A DNA stretch of 64,000 nt from assembly GCF_025860405.1 (NCBI RefSeq), contig NZ_CP063785.1, positions 4,836,001-4,900,000 of the forward strand, written 5' to 3'. The position numbers and the translations under genes are program-made. This document shows, piece by piece, positions 9,463 through 18,835 of the stretch. The DNA comes from Tolypothrix sp. PCC 7712. GTDB taxonomy: Bacteria > Cyanobacteriota > Cyanobacteriia > Cyanobacteriales > Nostocaceae. The first letter of the stretch is position 1. Each line of letters begins with the position of its first letter. The notes beneath the pieces were generated by a model, which made no database searches, had not been told where the DNA came from, and worked only from the letters and a program-made list of their open reading frames with translations.

Positions 9463-10569
9463 ATGAATCAAAGACATTTTTGGACTATTGTCGCCGTGTT
9501 TCTAACTGTTTTAGGGATGCCCTCAGTTGGACGCACTCAAACCACTAAGGGAGATGCTCTTGCTTCTCAACCATCGCCAGCAGGTGAGGTTGTCAAAGTA
9601 GGAGAGTACCAATCCTCAGCAGAGAAACCAACCTCTGATGCTGTGATTACAGAAATTCATCCTCACAGCATTGCAGGTCGTAAGGCGGCAACCCTTTTTA
9701 TCCGAAATATTCCTGTTATTACCTTTCTGAGTTCTTTATCAGCCGAGAGTAGTGAGAGCAAGGTTGGAGTAATTGACAACCCTGGGGGCGTACAAGGTTA
9801 CGCCCCTCTTGCTAGCAATACAATCAAAGTGGCAAGTAATGGGAATTTGACGGATGTAGGTAACCAAATTACCGCTACTCACGATGACCCAGTGGAAAGA
9901 GCTGGTGTAATAGCAACAAAAATTAACCAGTTGCTGCGGGACGGAGTAGATGCCAGTCAGATTAGTGTCAGCTGGAAAGGAGGCGGCGAAGGGAAAGTCG
10001 CCAGTCAAAGCCAGAACAAAGGTGCCTCCGATCTGCAAAAAGCAGGCGATCGCTATACGATCAAAATCAAAGGTGAAGAATTGGTGGAAATCAATGAAAA
10101 TACCCGCCTAGCAAATTCCACCAACGATTTAGCACAAGATGCATTGCAAGCCACTAACCGGATGCGGAGACTCATGGGCAATGCATCTCCCATCAGCGAA
10201 ATTGCAAATTTACCAACTCGTTCGCCATTATCATTACCCAAGTTGCCACAGCAAGTTGCCATTGGCCCAGTGCGAATTACCCTAAGTGGCATTGCTTCGT
10301 GGTATGGTTACGATGGCTCTGGCAGCCGCACTGCTAGTGGTAAGAGGTTTCATCCCGAAGGCATGACTGCTGCCCATCGTAGCTTGCCGTTTGGTACAAG
10401 AGTACGTGTAACTAACACCCGCAATGGTCGTTCTGTAGTGGTGTCTATTACTGACCGTGGCCCATATATTCGGGGTCGAATTATTGACCTGTCTGCTGGT
10501 GCGGCGCGGATTTTAGGAATGATGGGTAGTGGTGTTGCACCCGTGAGAATTGAAGTATTAGGCAGATAA
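9463..10569 (+). CDS. RlpA-like protein with C-terminal double-psi beta-barrel
   Basis: 368 residues from the ATG at 9463; an in-frame GTG at 9424 would add 13 residues ahead of an otherwise clean signal peptide (MNQRHFWTIVAVFLTVLGMP, then SVGRTQT). The middle ~240 residues are low in motifs. The last ~95 are an RlpA/DPBB domain: GIASWYGYDGSGSRTASGKR, then MTAAHRSLPFGTRVRVTN, DRGPYIRGRIIDLSAGAA. In characterised RlpA proteins this domain cleaves denuded peptidoglycan glycans at septa and carries an active Asp; here D of TDRGP fits. No SPOR domain is visible, unlike the enterobacterial protein. It is probably periplasmic and acts in cell-wall remodelling. Confidence 0.85.
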   Translation: MNQRHFWTIVAVFLTVLGMPSVGRTQTTKGDALASQPSPAGEVVKVGEYQSSAEKPTSDAVITEIHPHSIAGRKAATLFIRNIPVITFLSSLSAESSESKVGVIDNPGGVQGYAPLASNTIKVASNGNLTDVGNQITATHDDPVERAGVIATKINQLLRDGVDASQISVSWKGGGEGKVASQSQNKGASDLQKAGDRYTIKIKGEELVEINENTRLANSTNDLAQDALQATNRMRRLMGNASPISEIANLPTRSPLSLPKLPQQVAIGPVRITLSGIASWYGYDGSGSRTASGKRFHPEGMTAAHRSLPFGTRVRVTNTRNGRSVVVSITDRGPYIRGRIIDLSAGAARILGMMGSGVAPVRIEVLGR

Positions 10570-10799
10570 GAAAAGCTGAAGGGATTAAGGCTGAAGTATG
10601 AAGAGTTCCCTTGTTCTCTTTGTCTTGATCCCTAATTCTAGAAACTTAATACTTTTTTATAAAATTCCTACCCACTTTCAACTCTTTACTCTTTACGTTT
10701 CGATTCGCTATCACTTAAATTCCCCTAGTTGAACAAATCTTCCCCCAGTTTCAGAGATAAACTAACGGGGGAGGGATCGATAAAAACTAGGGGTTTTTT

Positions 10800-12413
10800 G
10801 TGCGCCTGCTGACAACAGTTGCAGCTTTAAGCTGCTTTTTAACTCAACGCCGCTTGGAAAGTAAATGTTTGGTTCCAGATGATCTGGTTCTAGATGAAAT
10901 GTCTAGCTGGGATCGGACAGCTATCGGTTTGGTACCAACAATGGGAGGGTTACATCAAGGTCATTTAAGCTTGATGCAACGAGCGCGGCAAGAAAATTCT
11001 ACGGTGATTGTCAGTATTTTTGTCAATCCACTGCAATTTTCTCCCAATGAAGACTATAACAAGTACCCCCGGACTTTAGAGCTTGACATGCAACTGTGCG
11101 AACAAGCTGGGGTGGACTTAATTTTTGCTCCGACTCCGGAAGAAATGGGAGTTTCGCAGAAGAGTATACAAGAATCGAAGGTTACACAAGTAATCCCTCC
11201 TTCTGCTATGATAACAGGCTTGTGCGGTGGTTCTCGGCTAGGTCATTTCCAAGGTGTGGCCACGATTGTGACCAAGCTTTTTAACTTGGTACAACCTGAC
11301 CGAGCCTACTTTGGCCAAAAGGATGGTCAGCAACTAGCAATTATTCGACAGTTAGTAGCTGATTTGAATTTTCCGGTAGAAATTGTTGCTTGTCCCACGC
11401 TGCGCGAAGCGTCGGGTCTAGCCTTCAGTTCTCGCAATCAGTATTTGAGTGCATCGGAAAAACAGCAGGCGGCGGTTTTATATCGTGGCTTGCAGCAGGC
11501 TGAAGCTGCTTTTAAAGCGGGGGTTCGCAACAGCGACGAGCTGATCGCGGCAGTTCGCCAAGAAGTAGCAATGGTCACTAATGTGTTAGTGGAATATATT
11601 GAATTGGTTGAGCCGAATACATTGATGTCGTTAGTTAAAGTTAAGGAGGAAGGAATGCTCGCGATCGCAGCTCGTCTTGGTTCTACAAGGTTGATTGACA
11701 ATATTTTATTAAGCGATCGCCTACCCATCATCGCTATTGACGGCCCAGCCGGCGCAGGTAAGTCTACTGTGGCGCGACAGGTGGCGGCAAAACTCGGTCT
11801 GGTGTATCTTGATACTGGATCTATGTATCGTGCTGTTACTTGGTTGGTGTTGCAACAAGGTATTACCATAGATGATGAATGTGCGATCGCGGAATTAGCT
11901 AGTTCTTGTGAAATTCAACTGACTCCTAGCCAAGATTTACAATCTCCTGTGCAGGTTTGGATTAACGGGACTAATGTTACCCCAGTGATTCGCACTGTAG
12001 AGGTAACATCTAAAGTCTCAGCTATCGCTGCACAAACTGCGGTACGTAAAGCTTTAGTCAAACAACAGCAAAGCTGGGGAAAAAGAGGTGGTTTAGTTGC
12101 AGAAGGAAGAGACATTGGAACTCATGTCTTCCCCGATGCAGAAGTCAAAATCTTTTTAACCGCCTCTGTAACTGAACGTGCGCGTCGCCGCCAGGAAGAC
12201 TTTAAAAAACAAAATCTGCCGGAAGTTAATCTAGAACAGTTAGAACGGGACATTGCCGAACGTGACTGGAAAGATAGTACGCGCAAAGTTTCACCTTTGC
12301 AAAAAGCAGCAGATGCAATCGAAATCCAAACTGATGGACTTAGCGCATCTGAAGTTACTGCCAAAATCGTTGACTATTGCCAACAACGCATATCACAGTT
12401 GTCATCTCTTTGA
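10800..12413 (+). CDS. panC/cmk: Bifunctional pantoate-beta-alanine ligase / cytidylate kinase
   Basis: 537 residues, a fusion typical of cyanobacteria. The N-terminal ~280 residues are PanC (pantoate + beta-alanine + ATP to pantothenate, the vitamin B5 and CoA route): LVPTMGGLHQGHLSLMQRAR with the HxGH nucleotide motif at 52-55, FVNPLQFSPNEDYNKYPR, and FGQKDGQQLAIIRQ. The C-terminal ~225 are cytidylate kinase: P-loop GPAGAGKST near residue 314, LDTGSMYRAVTW, and GRDIGTHVFPDAEVKIFL. The start codon is GTG, with AGGGG about ten bases upstream. Upstream is a C-rich/G-rich hairpin (10728-10777). No partner gene is adjacent. Confidence 0.95.
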   Translation: MRLLTTVAALSCFLTQRRLESKCLVPDDLVLDEMSSWDRTAIGLVPTMGGLHQGHLSLMQRARQENSTVIVSIFVNPLQFSPNEDYNKYPRTLELDMQLCEQAGVDLIFAPTPEEMGVSQKSIQESKVTQVIPPSAMITGLCGGSRLGHFQGVATIVTKLFNLVQPDRAYFGQKDGQQLAIIRQLVADLNFPVEIVACPTLREASGLAFSSRNQYLSASEKQQAAVLYRGLQQAEAAFKAGVRNSDELIAAVRQEVAMVTNVLVEYIELVEPNTLMSLVKVKEEGMLAIAARLGSTRLIDNILLSDRLPIIAIDGPAGAGKSTVARQVAAKLGLVYLDTGSMYRAVTWLVLQQGITIDDECAIAELASSCEIQLTPSQDLQSPVQVWINGTNVTPVIRTVEVTSKVSAIAAQTAVRKALVKQQQSWGKRGGLVAEGRDIGTHVFPDAEVKIFLTASVTERARRRQEDFKKQNLPEVNLEQLERDIAERDWKDSTRKVSPLQKAADAIEIQTDGLSASEVTAKIVDYCQQRISQLSSL

Positions 12414-13288
12414 TTCACCTGGGATTGGGGGCTGGGGATTGGGAACTGAGGAATGGTATTTGGGGATTGAAATTGAGATTTAGGTTTTCAACCCCAACCA
12501 ATTTGCGAAAGACGCTATTCTTCAGTACCTAGTCGCCAGTCTCCAAGCGCTAATTTTTAACTAAACCGTACAAACCTGGGAAAAATAATCCTAGCTGCGA
12601 CTTGCTCATATAGAGCCAACCATTGATGAAGACATGCATGTCTGCGAAAATTTTGCGATCGCAAATTAATATGTCGCTAGCAGTCAAATTTAGTGATGTT
12701 TGAATATAAATTGATTTCTAGATGAATTCATCTAGCTAAAGATAGATTTTAAATTATTGAACTAATGTTACCAGGGCTAGAAGTTTTTAGCCATAGAAGT
12801 GGCGCTAAATAGAATGGTTGAACATGGCTATTTAAAACTGAGGTGAAAACCCAACTAATATTCCTTTGCCAGCAATAACCACCATCTGAAGGGCTAGACC
12901 GAAATTCAGCGCAGCATAGTACAAATATCTAACCAGATGAAAATACCTTAAACACCTATCAATCTAGTCTTTTTAACTTTTAACTTTTGACTTTTGACTT
13001 TTGACTTTCGCCCAGCAGCATCAGGCCCCATCTCCCACTATTAGCGTGTCAATTCTAGATGTGCCCTTAATAGTGAGTTAGTGAATTTTGCATTTTTACC
13101 CATTGGATTGCTGATTTTACCTATTGTAAAAAATCTATAGTTTTAATTTTCAGTTTGGTAGTAAAATTACCATGTTAAGTTTTATGTTCCAACATTTAGG
13201 ACATCAAACTTACGAAGATAAAAGCTGTAATTTCCTAAACATCTGAATAGCTTTAAACTGGAAAACGGTAAAGAGAGGATTTCACACA
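12414..13288. other. Gene-free interval between panC/cmk and sodB
   Basis: About 875 bases. It begins with GGGGATTGGGG-type repeats (12418-12475), has a CTTTTAACTTTTGACTTTTG heptamer run near 12970-13010, and ends in the sodB leader. No credible reading frame is present. The AT-rich segment around 13100-13270 probably carries the sodB promoter; I could not identify a regulator site in it. Confidence 0.5.
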
Positions 13289-13888
13289 ATGGCATTTACA
13301 CAGCCCCCCCTACCCTACGACTTTAATGCACTAGAGGCGTATGGCATGAAAGGTGAGACTTTTGAGTATCACTATGGTAAGCACCACAAAGCTTATGTAG
13401 ATAACCTCAATAAGTTAGTTGATGGTACAGAACTTGCTGATAAATCCTTAGAAGAAGTAATCACAACTTCCTTTAAAGATGCTTCTAAGGCAGGAATCTT
13501 TAACAACGCGGCTCAAGTGTGGAACCACACCTTTTTCTGGAACTCACTCAAACCAGCAGGTGGCGGACAACCTTCTGGCGCACTAGCCGACAAGATTGAT
13601 AAAGATTTTGGTAGCTACGATAAGTTCAAAGAAGAGTTCTCTAACGCTGCTGCAACTCAGTTTGGCAGTGGATGGGCTTGGTTGGTTGATGATGGTGGTA
13701 CTTTAAAAGTTATCAAAACACCAAATGCCGAGAACCCTCTCGCCTATGGTAAAAAGGCAATTTTAACCCTAGATGTTTGGGAACACGCCTACTACATCGA
13801 CTTCAGAAATGCCCGTCCTGCATTTATCAAAAATTACCTAGATCAATTAATTAACTGGGACTTTGCGGCTGATAACTTCGCCGCCTAA
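13289..13888 (+). CDS. sodB: Iron superoxide dismutase
   Basis: 199 residues, full length for the Fe/Mn family. It converts superoxide to oxygen and hydrogen peroxide in the cytoplasm. Metal ligands are visible as H28 (EYHYGKHH), H80 (AAQVWNHTFFW), D162 and H166 (LDVWEHAYYIDF). Gln76 in AAQVWNH is the position used by iron-type enzymes, and the sequence lacks the N-terminal membrane anchor of cyanobacterial Mn-SodA. The ribosome site AGAGAGG lies ten bases before the ATG. It is followed by a purine/pyrimidine inverted repeat and simple repeats, so it is probably monocistronic. Confidence 0.96.
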   Translation: MAFTQPPLPYDFNALEAYGMKGETFEYHYGKHHKAYVDNLNKLVDGTELADKSLEEVITTSFKDASKAGIFNNAAQVWNHTFFWNSLKPAGGGQPSGALADKIDKDFGSYDKFKEEFSNAAATQFGSGWAWLVDDGGTLKVIKTPNAENPLAYGKKAILTLDVWEHAYYIDFRNARPAFIKNYLDQLINWDFAADNFAA

Positions 13889-13889
13889 A

Positions 13890-14205
13890 TATGTAAGGTT
13901 AAAGGGGAAAGGGGAAAGGTTAAAGGGGAAAGGTGATTTCTCTTTCTGCTTTTCCCCTTTCTCCTTTTTATAGTTGTCAATTGGGGACTGGGGACTGGGG
14001 ACTGGGGACTGGGGACTGGGGAGATGAGGGAGATGAGGGAGATGAGGGAGATGAGGGAGATGAGGGAGATGAGGGAAATGAGGGAGATGAGGGAGATGAG
14101 GGAGATGAGGGAGACAAGAAGAAATTACCCATTACCAATTACCCATTACCCCTTCCCCATGTCCCATGCCCAATGCCCCATGCTCAATGCCCATTCCCCA
14201 AGATG
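13890..14205. repeat. Inverted AAAGGGGAAAGG tract plus (GGGGACT)n and (GAGATGAGG)n arrays
   Basis: First a GGGGAAAGG...CCTTTCTCC inverted tract that may end the sodB transcript. Then about five GGGGACT heptamers, then about ten tandem 9-bp GAGATGAGG units (14020-14112), then TACCCAT and CCCATGC heptamers. Open frames here (MRE or GDE repeats) are artefacts. Similar GAGATGAGG arrays lie at 33843-33925 and 48905-49077. Confidence 0.85.
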
Positions 14206-14238
14206 TATACTTAAAAACAGCCCTTCCCAACCCTGGCA

Positions 14239-14832
14239 ATGACTGTTAAACCGCAGAAAATTCTGATATTAGCTGCAAATCCTAGCAATACATCACGATT
14301 GCGTCTCGATCAAGAATTGCGTGATATTAAGGAAGGCTTGCAAAGGTCGCTCAATCGAGAGAACTTTGACTTACGGTATGATTTAGCAGTACGTCCGAGG
14401 GATATTCGCCGCGCTATTTTGGATTATCGACCAAATATTATCCATTTTTCTGGGCATGGCGCAGGGATACAAGGACTAGCTTTTGAGGATGAAACAGGAA
14501 AATCACAGCTAGTTACGGGTGAAGCATTAGCTGGGTTGTTTGGACAGTTTTCTAAGCAAGTAGAATGTGTGCTGTTGAATGCTTGTTACTCGGAAGTTCA
14601 AGCTGAAGCTATTTCACAACAGATTAATTATGTGATTGGGATGAACGATCGCATCGGGGATAAAGCTGCGGTTGAGTTTGTGGTGGGTTTTTACGATGGG
14701 CTTTTGGCTTACAATCCCGAATATGATGAAGGTGCGCCTGTAGAGTTTGCTTTTAATATTGCCAAGAATGCAATACAGTTAGCTGGCGTATCTGGCGAGT
14801 TGATTCCTGAACTTAAAAAAAAACCAATTTAA
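14239..14832 (+). CDS. CHAT (caspase-like) domain; 5' part of a split CHAT/NB-ARC/WD40 gene
   Basis: 197 residues. The CHAT fold is indicated by KILILAANP at the start, the His block IIHFSGHG (H73) and the Cys block VLLNACYS (C116), which form the Cys-His dyad of the caspase-like superfamily. CHAT proteases fused to NTPase sensors act in bacterial cell-death or defence switches. The frame ends at TAA (14830) directly after nine A (14815-14823). Reading one base back at that run continues without a stop into the NB-ARC gene (LHQPLGNLTNVPEYPPHF, then LPRPEEL), so the two are very probably one gene of about 1,288 codons. No ribosome site was seen before the ATG. Confidence 0.85.
   Translation: MTVKPQKILILAANPSNTSRLRLDQELRDIKEGLQRSLNRENFDLRYDLAVRPRDIRRAILDYRPNIIHFSGHGAGIQGLAFEDETGKSQLVTGEALAGLFGQFSKQVECVLLNACYSEVQAEAISQQINYVIGMNDRIGDKAAVEFVVGFYDGLLAYNPEYDEGAPVEFAFNIAKNAIQLAGVSGELIPELKKKPI
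14815..14823 (+). other. A9 run at the frameshift between CHAT and NB-ARC parts
   Basis: CTT-AAA-AAA-AAA-CCA in the CHAT frame. A -1 slip here (next codon ACC at 14823) joins the CHAT frame to the NB-ARC frame with no stop for more than 1,000 codons. The run could be a mutation, a sequencing length error, or a site for ribosomal or polymerase slippage. Confidence 0.8.
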
Positions 14833-14954
14833 CCCCCCTTCACCAACCTTTAGGCAATCTTACCAACGTTCCAGAATACCCTCCGCACTTTTTACCCCGT
14901 CCTGAAGAACTTACACCCTTAAAACAGAAAGTATTATCACCAACAAAGCAACCT

Positions 14955-17900
14955 GTGGGGATTACAGGGAAAAGTCGGCGTGTAGGTGTACAAGGGATGG
15001 GCGGAATTGGTAAAACAGTCTTAGCTACAGCCTTAGCGCGGGATGAAGAAGTGAGAAAGGCGTTTCCTGATGGGGTGTTGTGGGTAACATTGGGACAAAC
15101 GCCGCAGATTTTAACTTGGCAATCCTATCTAGCTTCGGCGTTGGGTGAGAAGCAAGCGGCTTTTACCGAGGTGGGATTGGCGAAAGCGCAGTTACGGGAG
15201 TTATTTGCACAGAAAGCTTGCTTGCTGATTTTGGATGATATCTGGCGTTTGGATGATGCAACAGCGTTTGATGTGTTGGGGGAACGCTGTCAGATGTTAA
15301 TTACTACTCGTGATGGGGCGATAGTCACGGGGTTGGGAGGGGAAGAGTATCAGCTGGCAATTTTAGGTAAACAACAGGCGTTAGAACTTTTGGCAGATTG
15401 GGCAAATCAACCAGAAATTTTGCAAACTACCCCGCATAACGATGTTACTTTGCAGGTAGCGAGAGAATGTGGATATTTGCCCTTAGCATTGGCGATGGTT
15501 GGCGCGATGATGCGGGGTAAACCGCCAAATCGCTGGCAGAATATTTTAGAAAAATTGCAAAGTGCTGATTTAGAGAAAATCAAACAACAGTTTCCCGATT
15601 ATCCTTATCCCGATTTACTCAAGGCTATTGCCGTTAGTGTGGCGGCTTTGGATGAGAATTGCCAACAGAGGTATTTAGATTTTGCAGTATTTCCAGAAGA
15701 TACACCCATACCCGAAGCAGTTTTGCAGACTTTTTGGCAACCCTTGGGCTTAGATGAGTTTGATAGCCAAGATGTCATTGATGAATTGGTGAGTAAATCT
15801 CTGGCTTTGCGGGATGAAGCGGGAAGTTTGCGGTTGCATGACTTGCAGTTTGATTATGTTAGGAAGCAGTACACCACCTTAGCAAAGGAAAGTGAGGGGA
15901 TAGGGTTTTTACACAATCGGCTGTTAAATGCTTACAGCGAAAAATACCCCGAAGACTGGCATAGTTTAGAAGATGACGGCTATATCTGGCAAAATTTAGC
16001 CTATCATTTGGTGGCTGGGGGAAGGGAAGGAGAATTACAACAACTGCTGGGTGATTTTCGCTGGTTGCAGGCGAAGTTGGAGACCATCAATATTAATGCT
16101 TTGCTAACAGATTATGATTTTTTGCTGGAGGATGAGAATTTACAGTTAATTCAAGGTGCATTGCGACTGTCGGCACATGTTTTAAATGAGGATAAACAGC
16201 AATTGGCGGGGCAATTATTAGGGCGGTTGCTGGGTTTTGCAAGAGAAGAAATTCAAAGATTGTTAAACCAGGCACAGCAAAGTAAAACTCCTTGCTTGCT
16301 TCCGCAAACAGCAAGCTTAACTCCTCCTGGCGGCTTCTTAGTACGTACCTTGGTGGGTCATAGTGATTCGGTAAATGCAGTTGTCTTCACCCCAGATGGC
16401 AAATACGCGATTTCAGGTTCCCATGACACCACCCTCAAAGTCTGGAATTGGAAAACTGGCGAACTACTGCGGACTCTCGCAGGTCATAGTAACTTGGTAA
16501 ATGCGATCGCCCTCAACCCAGATGGCAAATACGCGATTTCAGGTTCCCATGACACCACCCTCAAAGTCTGGAATTGGCAAACAGGGGAAGAACTGCGTAC
16601 CTTAGCGGGTCATAGTGGCTGGGTAAAAGCAGTTGCCCTGACTCCAGATGGCAAATACGTGATTTCTGGTTCTTCTGACAAAACCCTTAAAGTCTGGAAT
16701 TGGCAAACAGGACAAGAACTGCGTACCTTAGCGGGTCATAGTTCTTATGTATATGCAGTTGCCCTCACCCCAGATGGCAAATACGCGATTTCTGGTTCCG
16801 ATGACAACACCCTCAAAGTCTGGAATTGGCAAACAGGGGAAGAACTGCGTACCTTAGCGGGTCATAGTGGCTGGGTAAAAGCAGTTGCCCTGACTCCAGA
16901 TGGCAAATACGCGATTTCTGGTTCCAATGACACCACCCTCAAAGTCTGGAATTGGCAAACAGGACAAGAACTGCGTACCTTAGCGGGTCATAGTTTCTGG
17001 GTAAATGCAATTGCCCTGAGTGCTGATGGCAAATACGTGATTTCCGGTTGCGATGACTACACCCTCAAAGTCTGGAATTGGCAAACAGGACAAGAACTGC
17101 GTACCTTAGCGGGTCATAGTTTCTGGGTAAATGCAGTTGCCCTGAGTGCTGATGGCAAATACACGATTTCTGGTTCCGGTGACTACACCCTCAAAGTCTG
17201 GGATTGGCAAACTGGGCAACAACTACGTACCCTAAAAGGTCATAGTCACTGGGTAAGAGCAGTTGCCCTGAGTGCTGATGGCAAATACACGATTTCTGGT
17301 TCTTGGGACAAAACCCTCAAAGTCTGGGATTGGCAAACAGGACAAGAACTCCGTACCTTAGTGGGTCATAGTGACTCGGTAAATGCAGTTGCCCTGAGTG
17401 CTGATGGCAAATACACGATTTCTGGTTCTTGGGACAAAACCCTCAAAGTCTGGAATTGGCAAACCGGACAAGAACTCCGTACCTTAGTGGGTCATAGTGA
17501 CTCGGTAAATGCAGTTGCCCTGAGTGCTGATGGCTTATACGCGATTTCTGGTTCCGATGACAAAACCCTCAAAGTCTGGAATTGGCAAACAGGACAAGAA
17601 CTCCGTACCTTAGCGGGTCATAGTTCTGGAGTAAAAGCAGTTGCCCTGAGTGCTGATGGCTTATACGCGATTTCTGGTTCCGATGACAAAACCCTCAAAG
17701 TCTGGAATTGGCAAACAGGACAAGAACTCCGTACCTTAGCGGGTCATAGTTCTGGAGTAAATGCAGTTACCCTGAGTGCTGATGGCTTATACGCGATTTC
17801 TGGTTCCAATGACAACACCCTCAAAGTCTGGAATTGGCAAACAGGACAAGAACTGAGTACCTTAGCGAGTCATAGTTCCTATGTATATGCAGTTGCCCTG

Positions 17901-18104
17901 AGTGCTGATGGCAAGTACGTGATTTCTGGTTCTTGGGACAACACCCTCAAAATCTGGAATTGGCAAACTGAGGAAGTAATTGTCAGTTTCATCGGAGATG
18001 GGGGAATATATTGCTGTGCTGTTGCACCCGATGGTGTGAGAGTTGTTGCTGGGGATGCATCAGGAGGGGTGCATTTTTTGCGCTTGCAAGGCACAAAAGA
18101 GTAA
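14955..18104 (+). CDS. NB-ARC (STAND) NTPase with 14 WD40 repeats; 3' part of the split gene
   Basis: 1,049 residues from a GTG at 14955, but the frame is open back to the A9 run at 14815. The NB-ARC core has the P-loop GMGGIGKT (residues 14-21), Walker B LLILDDIW (about 90-97), and MLITTRDGAIV and CGYLPLALAM blocks. A helical region follows to about residue 460, then WD40 repeats fill the rest: 13 of 42 residues that are almost identical (GHS..V.AVAL..DGKYAISGS, then D.TLKVWNWQTGQELR) plus one degenerate repeat. Proteins of this plan are sensors: the WD40 part recognises a ligand and NB-ARC oligomerises to switch on the effector, here CHAT. No ribosome site precedes the GTG, in line with translation as a fusion. 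Confidence 0.9.
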   Translation: MGITGKSRRVGVQGMGGIGKTVLATALARDEEVRKAFPDGVLWVTLGQTPQILTWQSYLASALGEKQAAFTEVGLAKAQLRELFAQKACLLILDDIWRLDDATAFDVLGERCQMLITTRDGAIVTGLGGEEYQLAILGKQQALELLADWANQPEILQTTPHNDVTLQVARECGYLPLALAMVGAMMRGKPPNRWQNILEKLQSADLEKIKQQFPDYPYPDLLKAIAVSVAALDENCQQRYLDFAVFPEDTPIPEAVLQTFWQPLGLDEFDSQDVIDELVSKSLALRDEAGSLRLHDLQFDYVRKQYTTLAKESEGIGFLHNRLLNAYSEKYPEDWHSLEDDGYIWQNLAYHLVAGGREGELQQLLGDFRWLQAKLETININALLTDYDFLLEDENLQLIQGALRLSAHVLNEDKQQLAGQLLGRLLGFAREEIQRLLNQAQQSKTPCLLPQTASLTPPGGFLVRTLVGHSDSVNAVVFTPDGKYAISGSHDTTLKVWNWKTGELLRTLAGHSNLVNAIALNPDGKYAISGSHDTTLKVWNWQTGEELRTLAGHSGWVKAVALTPDGKYVISGSSDKTLKVWNWQTGQELRTLAGHSSYVYAVALTPDGKYAISGSDDNTLKVWNWQTGEELRTLAGHSGWVKAVALTPDGKYAISGSNDTTLKVWNWQTGQELRTLAGHSFWVNAIALSADGKYVISGCDDYTLKVWNWQTGQELRTLAGHSFWVNAVALSADGKYTISGSGDYTLKVWDWQTGQQLRTLKGHSHWVRAVALSADGKYTISGSWDKTLKVWDWQTGQELRTLVGHSDSVNAVALSADGKYTISGSWDKTLKVWNWQTGQELRTLVGHSDSVNAVALSADGLYAISGSDDKTLKVWNWQTGQELRTLAGHSSGVKAVALSADGLYAISGSDDKTLKVWNWQTGQELRTLAGHSSGVNAVTLSADGLYAISGSNDNTLKVWNWQTGQELSTLASHSSYVYAVALSADGKYVISGSWDNTLKIWNWQTEEVIVSFIGDGGIYCCAVAPDGVRVVAGDASGGVHFLRLQGTKE
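16347..17984 (+). repeat. Thirteen near-identical 126-bp WD40-coding repeats
   Basis: Thirteen direct repeats in register with 42 codons. Long stretches such as CTCAAAGTCTGGAATTGGCA are shared by most units, including silent positions. Differences concentrate at a few codons (after GHS, and before .TLKVW). Such DNA-level identity points to recent expansion or gene conversion. Confidence 0.92.
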
Positions 18105-18325
18105 TTCGTAATTAAGAAATTGGGATTTTGCTTGAGTCAGTTGTGGCGAATGGGGATAATATAGAGTCCGTTTAGACAATTTTCATGGCAAGCGTTGCAA
18201 AACAAGCCGCGAATTGTGCGATCGCCTGTTTTAATTTCCTTCCCATCACCATCACTGTTGCTAATTCACTCATCAGTTGCCATCAAAGTGCGGTCGCTCT
18301 TGCTCATTTTCTCAGCTTTCAAGCA

Positions 18326-18514
18326 AAAAGCCGCAACGTTGAAGATAAAAGCTGCAATTTTCCGCATCAAAGCCGCAATGTTGAGGATAAAAACCGCAAC
18401 GTTGAGGCTAAAAGGCGCAACTTCCAAGATAAAAGCCGCAATGTTCGAGATAAAAGCTGCAAGCTTCAGGCTTTGAACTCCAACCTTCAGGCTTTGAGGT
18501 GCAAATTCCGCCTT
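18326..18514 (+). repeat. Nine 21-bp tandem repeats (heptapeptide-coding in one frame)
   Basis: Units of 21 bases beginning AAAGCCGCAA or AAAGCTGCAA. In one frame they give KAATLKI, KAAIFRI, KAAMLRI, KTATLRL and similar heptads; another frame is also open from an ATG at 18185. Neither frame has a ribosome site or recognisable fold, so I call the repeat and not a gene. The same 21-base period would favour an amphipathic helix if translated. Confidence 0.75.
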
Positions 18515-18835
18515 CTGAAGGTGAACAGTTGGTTATTTTTCTCGGTGAATTATGCTATTTCAGTCATATAACCATACCAATAGGCGGGTGAGGGTTTAGC
18601 AGTGCTAAACCCCTACGAAAAATTTATCTAAAGGGCGATGTTTGGGAAATGCGATCGCATAATTAATCTCTACATGAATCTTCGGACAAAATCATCCCAT
18701 TTCTACGGGCGTTAAACCGTCTACCATATTCATTAGGAAACCTCAATCTTTGGTGTCGTTACCTTTATCTTGCGGTTTCCTCTTCTTTTTTACTACCCCA
18801 ACTCACATAAGCCGTAAAGAGATAAATTAAACCTT

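Noticed and set aside
9214..9477. Leftward 87-codon frame before the RlpA-like gene
   Set aside because: It overlaps the start of a well-supported gene on the other strand and shows no family features.
14024..14242. Open frames of MRE or GDE repeats
   Set aside because: They are read from the GAGATGAGG array, with no ribosome site or non-repeat core. The same holds for the frames at 33843-34073 and 48853-49240.
18185..18571. Rightward 128-codon frame with RNVEDK repeats
   Set aside because: It is another frame of the 21-bp minisatellite; I kept the repeat call.
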